A stretch of DNA of 64,000 nt from Nitrospirota bacterium (GTDB taxonomy: Bacteria > Nitrospirota > Thermodesulfovibrionia > Thermodesulfovibrionales > UBA9159), in the NCBI GenBank assembly GCA_021790195.1, contig JAJYIF010000001.1:62001-126000 (forward strand), given 5' to 3'. The translations under genes and the position numbers were made by a program. The notes below the pieces were generated by a model. It saw only the letters and a program-made list of their open reading frames with translations, was not told the DNA's origin and searched no databases. Positions within the stretch are counted from its first letter, which is position 1. Every line of letters begins with the position of its first letter. Below, piece by piece: positions 43,080 to 50,196 of the stretch.

Positions 43080-44990
43080 TCACGCCTTATGCATAAACTT
43101 CAGGACCCTCCCGAGGATGGCCGACGTCTTGTCCAGGAAATAAGACGACGATGACACGTGAAGCTTATCGGCATCCTTGACGGACCCGGAAAAAACAACG
43201 CCGTAGCGGGAAGAGATGCTGTTTGCAGCCGCCATATCATACGAATCTTCGGGATGCTCCCCGGCGACAATAAGCATGCCTTTTCCGTCATCGACAAACC
43301 GCGAAACAGCCTCCAGCTCCTTGCCGCCAAAATACAGCCCGGGGCCTTCGCCACCGAAAAAAAGCCATAGCTGGTCGTATGGTTCGAGCAAACGTTCCGA
43401 AATCCGGGGGGTGTCCCTCCTGTCCGTCACTCTAACAGCAAATCCCTTTCTTTCGAGGGCCTCGACAATCTTGCCGCTGATCGCCTTCCCGTCCACTCCC
43501 GATTTCGTAAACGTATCATAAACCAGTATACGTTTCCCTGACGAAAACGTGTTGTTTTCTTTCAGCCATTCAGCGATATTAGCCGCGTATTTACGGTTGT
43601 CGAACTTGTCCGCCGAGCCGTCAAGGAACCTTCCGAAGCCCGAGTCGAATACGATGCCGCCTTCTCCATTCACGTCGTTGCTGTAAGTCGCGATCATGCC
43701 TTTGCCTCCGGGGTCCATAACCATCTGCACATCTTTGTTCTGTTTGTTGATGACGGACGCGCTCCCTCCGGATAACGAACTCACATCTGCCAGGAGGGGG
43801 TTGCCCATGTCTACGCCGGGGACAAACACAAAGAATTGAAACGCATAGGAGATCAGGATCGTGCCCACGATACAGATAAACATATAGAGGAAGAAGACCC
43901 TCTTTTTGAACACGGTCCAGAACATCACCATAGTGGGTATGGCCGTCACCGGCCCCCCTATCATAAAGGCAAGTCCCGCGCCCCCGTCGAGCGTACCGTG
44001 AAGGGAGCTCTTTATATGATAGAGAATACTCGAGGCGCTGATCTGATGCAGGAATATCGGGACCGATCCGAGCGTGACCCACACAATGCTGAGCGGATCC
44101 CTTTCGCCGAACAGACGGTAAATCCATTCATAGGGCATGTACCTCTCAACAACAGCTCCTATCGAGACCCCGACGAGAACGTATTTGCCTACCAGCCAGA
44201 GCATCTCGGAGGACTTGGCAAGGAAGACGAGGAACATGTTGCCCGTCTTCGCGGCAACGCGGTTGCCGAACCTCTCCTTGCAATTACATCTCAGGCGCTC
44301 GTCGGGATAAGCCTTGTCATGAAAGTCTCCCAGCGGGACAGCGCCTTCAATCAGTACTTCACCTGTCTGAAAGCCCTTGTCCCTGAGCAGATAGGTCACT
44401 ACGCCGGCAAAGATGCCCATAAGGAAGGCTGCAAAGGCCCTGATCGCAGTCCATTCCGGTCCGAGGTCGTTCAGGGTAAGGAGATAAGTCGTCGGGCTCA
44501 GCAGAGGCGAGGTAATTAGAAGGGCCATGACAGGCGCCAGAGGAAAACGGGCAAATATCAGACTTATCGCGGTCGTCAGGGTGCCGCAGGCGCACAAAGG
44601 CGTTATCATTCCGATCAGGGTCGCCAGGAAGACGCTGAGGATGCCATGGCGCCTCATCGATTTTTGGAGCCTGGTCGCGATCTTATATGTCCGCATGTAG
44701 CCGGCGAGGAATATCCCGACGAGGAAATAGGGCAGAATGTCCCGCAACTCCGCAACGATGCCGTGCCCGTTGAATACCAGGTCCCATATCTCGCCCCAGA
44801 TTAGGAGCGGAAAAGGTCTCGTCGCTGATCCCGCGCTTGTTGTCTGACCGCTCGGTCCGTAGACCCATACATGCCAGATTATCAGCGAAAGCGAAGCCGC
44901 GACCATAAGAACAAGTGCCCTGTTCGCGGCCCTGGAAGGCGCCCCATGGATATCACATGCATGGTTTTGCTTGGAGCTTTTAGCTCCCAT
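43080..44990 (-). CDS. ArsP/DUF318-type permease fused to a soluble C-terminal domain
   Basis: 636 residues. About residues 25-400 are a permease of the ArsP/SO_0444 type: PYFLVGIFLAGYM, TLIGMITPLCACGTLTTAIS (the conserved cysteine pair in a helix), APVMALLITSPLLSPTTY and a second half with QISASSILYHIKSSL and GAGLAFMIGGPVTAIPTM. Relatives export arsenicals or heavy metals. Extra cysteines (HACDIHG at the N-terminus, CNCKERF in the central loop) suggest metal handling. The last ~200 residues are an added Rossmann-like or GATase1-like domain (KRILVYDTFTKSGVDG, YDQLWLFFGGEGPG, GKGMLIVAGEHPED). GAGGAG lies 11 bases before ATG. Substrate not known. Confidence 0.8.
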   Translation of the reverse strand: MGAKSSKQNHACDIHGAPSRAANRALVLMVAASLSLIIWHVWVYGPSGQTTSAGSATRPFPLLIWGEIWDLVFNGHGIVAELRDILPYFLVGIFLAGYMRTYKIATRLQKSMRRHGILSVFLATLIGMITPLCACGTLTTAISLIFARFPLAPVMALLITSPLLSPTTYLLTLNDLGPEWTAIRAFAAFLMGIFAGVVTYLLRDKGFQTGEVLIEGAVPLGDFHDKAYPDERLRCNCKERFGNRVAAKTGNMFLVFLAKSSEMLWLVGKYVLVGVSIGAVVERYMPYEWIYRLFGERDPLSIVWVTLGSVPIFLHQISASSILYHIKSSLHGTLDGGAGLAFMIGGPVTAIPTMVMFWTVFKKRVFFLYMFICIVGTILISYAFQFFVFVPGVDMGNPLLADVSSLSGGSASVINKQNKDVQMVMDPGGKGMIATYSNDVNGEGGIVFDSGFGRFLDGSADKFDNRKYAANIAEWLKENNTFSSGKRILVYDTFTKSGVDGKAISGKIVEALERKGFAVRVTDRRDTPRISERLLEPYDQLWLFFGGEGPGLYFGGKELEAVSRFVDDGKGMLIVAGEHPEDSYDMAAANSISSRYGVVFSGSVKDADKLHVSSSSYFLDKTSAILGRVLKFMHKA

Positions 44991-45029
44991 ATTGTAAGAA
45001 TCTCCTCAATTCAAAACTCAACATCTTCG

Positions 45030-46157
45030 TTAATCAAGTCCTGACTGGAACTCGGGAGCGAAACTCTCTCCCCTTCGCCGATAGACAAGTCCGACCACCA
45101 ATAAAGCGCAGATGCCGAACAGAACGGCAAGCTTCCCCTCGTACGGCGTGCCCGCCGCATTTCCGCCCAGCCCCCAGTTCTGCACAAGCGCGGCCCCTGT
45201 CAGCATCCCGAGGACGGCAGCACCCGCGTCGGTGTCACCCTGTCCGGCCAATATCAATTGTCTGAAGGGACACCCCTTGATGAGGACGGACCCGAATCCG
45301 ACCATGACCATCCCGAGAAAATTCCAGATGTAACTTTCGTTCGAGCTCGGCTGCCCGTGCCAGCCCAGAGAAAACTGTCCCGTGAGCATGCTAGCCGCAA
45401 GCGCAAAGACAAAGAACGATCCTATGCCTGCAAGGAGACCGGAGGACCTGGGGCAGACGCTGATTTCCCTCGGTCCCCAGAGGAAAAGCCTGGAGAGCCC
45501 TCCTGTAACGCAAAAACCCGTTCTCTGGGCCAGGGCCCCGACGATGAGCCCGATAAGGAGAGAAATAAAAGCAGGGGCATGTTCGGCTCCCGGGCCTTTA
45601 GCGCTCATGGAGATGAAGTCAGGCTTCCATATAAGGGCGGCAAGAAGCAACAGCATAAGACCCGGCACCAGGAGTGCGTTCGCCTGGGGAAGTGAGCCAG
45701 GCCTTCCGAGGCTAAAGCCGTTTTCTAGGAACTTCATCCCGATATAGACACCGGCGCAAAGTCCGCCGACGCCGAGGAGAGCGGTCAGATCGCCGGCCGA
45801 CAGCCTCAGAACCATCTTTATGGGGCAACCCATAAAAACCGAGCAGCCGACTATCAGGAGAATCCCGACAAAATATCGCAGAAGAGGAGAGCTTCCACCC
45901 GAGGCCCTGAATTCCCTCTTGTAAGCCGATATCAGGAAAGACCCGATCACGAACCCAATGATCTCGGGTCTCAGGTACTGCATCCTTATGTTTCCATGAA
46001 GGCCCAGTGAGCCGGCAATATTCTCCATAAAGCAGGAGACGCAGAAACCGGTATTGCGGGGATTCCCAAGCCAGCTGAGCATGACCCCTCCGGCGCCTAT
46101 TACCGCGCCTGCAAGGAGGAACAACGATTTCGGATAACAAGAATCGCTCTGTCGCAC
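45030..46157 (-). CDS. yedE: Selenium-metabolism-type YedE/YeeE membrane protein
   Basis: 375 residues, two YeeE/YedE repeats. Conserved cysteines stand in NTGFCVSCFMENIAGSLG, VFMGCPIKMVLRL, RTGFCVTGGLSR and LIKGCPFRQLILAG. The first block (ENIAGSLGLHGNIRMQYLRPE) is what I know from the YedE/FdhT subfamily associated with selenium use, while other YeeE members carry thiosulfate. It likely moves a sulfur or selenium species across the inner membrane through cysteine relay. It starts with GTG (46157) and lies 39 bases upstream of the permease gene, so they may be co-expressed. Confidence 0.82.
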   Translation of the reverse strand: MRQSDSCYPKSLFLLAGAVIGAGGVMLSWLGNPRNTGFCVSCFMENIAGSLGLHGNIRMQYLRPEIIGFVIGSFLISAYKREFRASGGSSPLLRYFVGILLIVGCSVFMGCPIKMVLRLSAGDLTALLGVGGLCAGVYIGMKFLENGFSLGRPGSLPQANALLVPGLMLLLLAALIWKPDFISMSAKGPGAEHAPAFISLLIGLIVGALAQRTGFCVTGGLSRLFLWGPREISVCPRSSGLLAGIGSFFVFALAASMLTGQFSLGWHGQPSSNESYIWNFLGMVMVGFGSVLIKGCPFRQLILAGQGDTDAGAAVLGMLTGAALVQNWGLGGNAAGTPYEGKLAVLFGICALLVVGLVYRRRGESFAPEFQSGLD

Positions 46158-46197
46158 TTTCTATATCCTAATAAGCATGCATGTCATTCCGGCCCGT

Positions 46198-46725
46198 TCA
46201 ACTGCAACTTCCGGCGATCTTCCTTTGAAGATAATAAATGATCTTTCTATCGGCCCTCAAGGATTCATCTCCAGGATTGAGCTTCATCTTCCTCTCTATC
46301 TCGACCAGGGCCTCACCGACAGCTACCTTCAACTTCTTCCCCTGGAAAAGAGGAGTCTTCTTATCGAGGTAATCGGGATTGAGGTCTATCGCCTCCCTAT
46401 ACTCGAGCATCGCCTTTACCGCTTCCTGTTTCCTCATAAGGATATCGCCCATCAGCATTCGAGGTTCGCCCTCATACGGATATTTCTGTATCAGCTCCAT
46501 TGCCATTGCTTCGGCTTTGACGGGGCTATCTCCCTCAAGTATGTTCCTGATCTGCTTTATCCTGTCGCCCATCTCGACGTTCGCAGCCGCATAATCAGAC
46601 GATACCTTTCTTTGCTGCGAGCTGCGGTCCGGCCTCGCCTCTCCCGTATGACGACCCATCAAGGCAAAGGAGCTGATAATAAGAGCGACTATCGCCCAGA
46701 TCGAAATCCTGTCAAGCCTGTCCAT
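46198..46725 (-). CDS. Membrane-anchored TPR-like protein
   Basis: 175 residues. One N-terminal helix (ISIWAIVALIISSFALMG) is followed by a periplasmic part with tetratricopeptide-like helices: AEAMAMELIQKYPYEGEPRMLMG and EAVKAMLEYREAIDLNPDYLD. ATG 46725 chosen for GAGG five bases upstream rather than a TTG 36 bases earlier. It lies 40 bases upstream of yedE and may help assemble that system; the TPR may dock c-type cytochrome or transport partners. No enzymatic motif. Confidence 0.72.
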   Translation of the reverse strand: MDRLDRISIWAIVALIISSFALMGRHTGEARPDRSSQQRKVSSDYAAANVEMGDRIKQIRNILEGDSPVKAEAMAMELIQKYPYEGEPRMLMGDILMRKQEAVKAMLEYREAIDLNPDYLDKKTPLFQGKKLKVAVGEALVEIERKMKLNPGDESLRADRKIIYYLQRKIAGSCS

Positions 46726-46985
46726 ATAGACCTCGATCTTTCTTTTTGCCGGCGCCGGCAAACATTTCGAGAGCGGTTGCCTGACAGTTGCAGAAAAGAT
46801 CAGCGCAGTATGGCATGGAGACTGAAAAAAGCTTTATATGCGACACCATATATTCGTTGCAGCCCAACTTGCTGTGCTCATCAGGGCTACACCGGATGTA
46901 AAAGCCGGCTTTGAGATTGTGACTATGTAACCTTGTCGTCATTTATAAAGTTTTTTCGGGCTGCATGCCCCACAGAATGCAAGGG
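46726..46985. other. 260-base gap without a recognised gene
   Basis: On the minus strand this leader region contains CCCTGATGAGCACAGCAAG, followed by GGGCTGCAACGAATATATGG and TGTCGC, which can form small stems (CAGC with GCTG). No ORF, tRNA or known riboswitch pattern can be supported. It separates the PhnD-like gene from the TPR gene and may hold a promoter or a structured leader. Confidence 0.3.
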
Positions 46986-47906
46986 TTAGTATTTCTGATA
47001 AGGCGGCATATTGGTCCTCTTCGCCATGTCCCTTACTACGTCATAGTCCTTGTCTTTGATCTCTTCATAGCCGTCTATCTGTGCCCTATCGAGGACCCTG
47101 ACGACTTCCCCGTCCACTTCCACTGTATCGCTCTTCTTCAAATCAAGGAGTGCCTTTCTAAACCTCTTTGCCAGTGAATCGTCGACCCGCTGCGTCACCC
47201 CGAAGGTGCAATACGGGATATGCATCCCCTCTGCCACGATCGTGAAGTCGCTCCGGTCGATCTTGCCTTCGTCCGCCATCCTCTCAAAATCAAGCATGGG
47301 GACGGCCCCTGCATCGTATTTGCCGAACATAACCGCGTAGATCACTTTCTCATGCTTGAAAGAACCGGGAGGGATCGTATAGAATGCGAGGTCGTTTTCG
47401 GGGTTTATCCCGGCCCTCAGGAGCAGATCCAGCTGCGACATATAGGCAGTCGGCCCGAGCATGGGCCCGAAAACCATGGTCTTGCCTTTCAGGTCTCTCA
47501 GGGTCTTTATGCCGCTTTTCTTGAGCGCAATGATCGCGCCTTCCGACCTCGCGCCGAGGGAGCCCGCTTTTTCCGCGGCGAGCACGTCCACTCCGTGGTT
47601 TCTGTTCAGGATGATATAAAGCAGCGAGTTAGTGTGCGTAAAATCCAGCTCATCGACATGTTTCGAAAAGTCAATAGTATCGATGGCCACCGCTTCGAAT
47701 TTCACTCCAAGTTTCTTGCTCAGGTATGCGGTGAGAGGCTTAAAGCGGTGAAGCGTCTCTTGTTCACTGTTGCATATCATATAGCCGATCTTATACGTGC
47801 GCCCTTTTTCTTTTGCAGAAGGCGAACTGCATGATGCAACCAGAAGGAGGAGGGCAAGAAGAAACACAAGTAACCTGCCGGCCTTTGAATTATAGTTTTT
47901 TTCCAT
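46986..47906 (-). CDS. PhnD-like substrate-binding lipoprotein
   Basis: 306 residues. Lipobox LLVASC after a strong hydrophobic helix. The mature protein matches the phosphate/phosphonate/PhnD family: YKIGYMICNSEQETLHRFKPLTAYL, DFTHTNSLLYIILN, LRDLKGKTMVFGPMLGPTAYM, PGSFKHEKVIYAVMFGKYDAGAV. It binds a small oxyanion or similar ligand in the periplasm. No permease or ATPase gene is adjacent; its first 17 bases overlap the ResB-like gene instead. The missing transporter partners suggest a sensing or delivery role, perhaps towards the YedE system downstream. Confidence 0.85.
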   Translation of the reverse strand: MEKNYNSKAGRLLVFLLALLLLVASCSSPSAKEKGRTYKIGYMICNSEQETLHRFKPLTAYLSKKLGVKFEAVAIDTIDFSKHVDELDFTHTNSLLYIILNRNHGVDVLAAEKAGSLGARSEGAIIALKKSGIKTLRDLKGKTMVFGPMLGPTAYMSQLDLLLRAGINPENDLAFYTIPPGSFKHEKVIYAVMFGKYDAGAVPMLDFERMADEGKIDRSDFTIVAEGMHIPYCTFGVTQRVDDSLAKRFRKALLDLKKSDTVEVDGEVVRVLDRAQIDGYEEIKDKDYDVVRDMAKRTNMPPYQKY

Positions 47907-48810
47907 AAAGTCTCCCGAAGAGATACATCACGGACCCCAGGGCCAGGACCGCAAACCCGAAAAAGACATAAGGCTTCCCGGGGTCTTTGCTAATCTGGAT
48001 TCCGGCGAAGGGCGTGCCGTAGCTGTCCGCGCTGATCTTTGTGTTATAGAAATTGAGCCCTCCCCATGCGAAGGGCCTGTTGACCTCTGCAGTTCCCTCC
48101 GCTACTACGCCGGAGCCTCGTGACAGCGCCAAATCGAGCCACGCCCTCTTGATGGAAGGGTTCTTATACGCCACGAGCCTGAATTCATAGGGAAAGTCCG
48201 CCGGGAGATCTCTTGCTCCCGACGTGTCGGCAGAGCCTATGAAGCGCCCCCCGCTATAGACGCTCATCTTCAGATTCTCGGAGGGAAAGTCAAACGAATC
48301 AGCCCTCACGTCGTATCCTTCGAGGTCAAAGCTCTCGCCTGTCTTCAGAACGAAGAGGGCAAATTTCTCCTTCCCTCTGAGGACCCCGACCTTTACGGGA
48401 ACCGGATAGTATTCCATGTTTATCTTCCTCACCGTCAGATCAACCCCTAAGGGCATGTCTTCCTTGATATCCCATCGATATACGGTATTGACCGTTGTGC
48501 CCTCATATATATTCACAGTCGCGACGAAGCCGAGGGAGCTTATCACGGCGCCTGCAAGGACCAGTACCGCCCCCACGTGTATGACAAGGACTGACTTCGG
48601 GAGCGTCCTTAGCCGCCGCAGGGTACATGCCGCCAGGTTCAGCCCAATAAGCGCTATCAGGATATTGCTTGCCGTGCTTAAATATATGTTCTCTGCGTCC
48701 CAAAAGGTCCTCGGAATCAATACCAGACAGAGGAGAAAAAACAGGACTGCGGCCAACTCCTTCGATGCAAGAAAGCGATAAGACCATTCAAACCCTCTCG
48801 GAAATCGCAT
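47890..48810 (-). CDS. Short ResB-like cytochrome c biogenesis protein
   Basis: 306 residues. Helices near 17-33, 43-62 and 74-96, a long periplasmic beta-rich domain, and a final helix (YVFFGFAVLALGSVMYLFG). Motifs such as FWDAENIYLSTASNI, IHVGAVLVLAGAVISSLGF, FAWGGLNFYNTKI and GIQISKDPGKPYVF fit ResB/Ccs1, which with ResA/CcsA carries haem and reduces apocytochrome c. It is much shorter than the usual ~450-550 residues. Sandwiched between two substrate-binding proteins without CcsA in the window. It may serve the multihaem cytochrome at 62.5 kb, or a different redox role. Confidence 0.8.
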   Translation of the reverse strand: MRFPRGFEWSYRFLASKELAAVLFFLLCLVLIPRTFWDAENIYLSTASNILIALIGLNLAACTLRRLRTLPKSVLVIHVGAVLVLAGAVISSLGFVATVNIYEGTTVNTVYRWDIKEDMPLGVDLTVRKINMEYYPVPVKVGVLRGKEKFALFVLKTGESFDLEGYDVRADSFDFPSENLKMSVYSGGRFIGSADTSGARDLPADFPYEFRLVAYKNPSIKRAWLDLALSRGSGVVAEGTAEVNRPFAWGGLNFYNTKISADSYGTPFAGIQISKDPGKPYVFFGFAVLALGSVMYLFGRLYGKKL

Positions 48811-48822
48811 CGCCTGCCGGTG

Positions 48823-49398
48823 TCATATGAGCTTTCTTGATTTCAGAAAATCTCTCGCGACCTTGTGGGGTTTTTCCCCGGCCTCCACGGATTTGATCAT
48901 CCGCGAATTCACCTCATCATTGATGGCGCCCCCAAGCTTTCCGATCACTCTCGGCAGCGCAGGGAAATTGTTTAAGACATCGTCCCTCAGCACTGCAGCG
49001 GTATAAGAAGGATGACCGCCGTTGCCGCTTACAAAACCAAACGGCTTAAGCCAGACCAACCCCTTTTCCTTTTCATAATCGGCCTTGACAACCTCGTACG
49101 CCTTCCTGGCATCGCCTTCGAACGGCTTGTTCAGGACATGCATAGCCATCGAGGTATTCTCTATCAAAATATCCAGCTGCTTAGCCCTCACCGCCTCATA
49201 AAGCTCCTGGGTATTCTTATAAAGCTTCACATTGGCGGTTGTTCCAGTCCTCTCGTTAATCAGAGTAGAGAGCATCTCGGCGAGGACCTGTCCTTCCGGA
49301 GAGTTGAGAGCACCGATATTGAGCGTTTTCCCTACACAGGCATCGGCCCTCTCGAAAAAGAAAAGGACCACCGACAAAACCAAAAGCGCCTTTTTCAA
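48823..49398 (-). CDS. OpuAC-like periplasmic binding protein
   Basis: 191 residues. KKALLVLSVVLFFFERADA is a signal peptide. TTG 49398 chosen because GGGAGGTGG lies just upstream and the longer frame adds residues before the signal. LNIGALNSPEGQVLAEMLSTLI, KLYKNTQELYEAVRAKQLDILIENTSM and PALPRVIGKLGGAINDEVNSRMI are typical of glycine-betaine/choline-type (OpuAC) binding proteins, but it is shorter than their ~270-300 residues. It starts the trio with ResB-like and PhnD-like genes. Ligand unknown, and no ABC components nearby. Confidence 0.78.
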   Translation of the reverse strand: MKKALLVLSVVLFFFERADACVGKTLNIGALNSPEGQVLAEMLSTLINERTGTTANVKLYKNTQELYEAVRAKQLDILIENTSMAMHVLNKPFEGDARKAYEVVKADYEKEKGLVWLKPFGFVSGNGGHPSYTAAVLRDDVLNNFPALPRVIGKLGGAINDEVNSRMIKSVEAGEKPHKVARDFLKSRKLI

Positions 49399-49465
49399 TT
49401 GACCACCTCCCAAGAAGCCGATACCGGCCTCTTTATAGGAACTATTATAAAACAACCGCCCTTCT

Positions 49466-50173
49466 TCATTTGACGGGGCCGGACCCCCGTACTATGACAA
49501 TGCCCGCCTTGTCCGTATCAAGCGTCATCTCCTTGTAAATGAGATAATCCCGGCCCGGCGGAAATTCCAGAGCGGAGCCCACGTAGTACCTGCCTTTTGG
49601 GACATATAATGTAAACCGTCCTTCCTCGTCGGCCCAGGACGATACATAATCAGGAATTCCGGGCTCCTTCTCTTTTGCGTTTGCAAAGACGTAGGCCCTC
49701 CTTAGCGGAGAGCCGTCGCTGCCGACGATCTTTCCGCTTATCTTAACAGGACCCTCGCTTGTCCTTGTTCTTGACATAATGGCTTCCCTGAGATCGGCCA
49801 CCGTAAAATCCGTACTGACCTCTCTCCCGGGTCCGAGTTCGATTTCGACGGGGTCTCCGGAATGTTTGTCCCCGGGCATGAGCGGTCCGAATCCCTCCGT
49901 TTTCTTCAGTCTGGCAACCGCCCAGTATTTCCCGGGAGGCAGCGGCAGACGAAAAAGACCGTTCTTGTCGGCAGGAGAGGAAATAAAGTCCGCAGGCCGC
50001 CTCACGTCCGGACTGTTATAAACAAACACCCTTGCCCCATCAGCGCCCTTCCCGCCGACGTCGGTCACCCTCCCTTTTAGCAGGGATACATCTTCCGCTG
50101 CGACCTGAAGGTTGAGAAGAACCACGCAGAGTAAAATGAGACCGGAAAGACGAACAAGTCCTCTATTGTGCAT
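49466..50173 (-). CDS. Exported carboxypeptidase-regulatory-like protein
   Basis: About 235 residues with a signal peptide (LVRLSGLILLCVVLLNLQVAA). Two carboxypeptidase-regulatory-like beta domains follow: LLKGRVTDVGGKGADGARVFVYN...GLFRLPLPPGKYWAVARL and KISGKIVGSDGSPLRRAYVFANA...GRFTLYVPKGRYYVGS. ATG 50173 is taken so the protein begins at the signal peptide; an upstream in-frame ATG at 50242 would overlap the beta-helix gene. Paralogous in layout to the protein at 52.9-53.7 kb. Likely structural or adhesive at the envelope. Confidence 0.78.
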   Translation of the reverse strand: MHNRGLVRLSGLILLCVVLLNLQVAAEDVSLLKGRVTDVGGKGADGARVFVYNSPDVRRPADFISSPADKNGLFRLPLPPGKYWAVARLKKTEGFGPLMPGDKHSGDPVEIELGPGREVSTDFTVADLREAIMSRTRTSEGPVKISGKIVGSDGSPLRRAYVFANAKEKEPGIPDYVSSWADEEGRFTLYVPKGRYYVGSALEFPPGRDYLIYKEMTLDTDKAGIVIVRGSGPVK

Positions 50174-50196
50174 CTGTCCGGGTCTTTCGGGCCTTG

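Noticed and set aside
46850-46900. Hammerhead-ribozyme-like CTGATGAG ... CGAAT on the minus strand
   Set aside because: The conserved GAAA is GAAT here and the flanking stems I and III cannot be paired; only a four-base stem II is visible.
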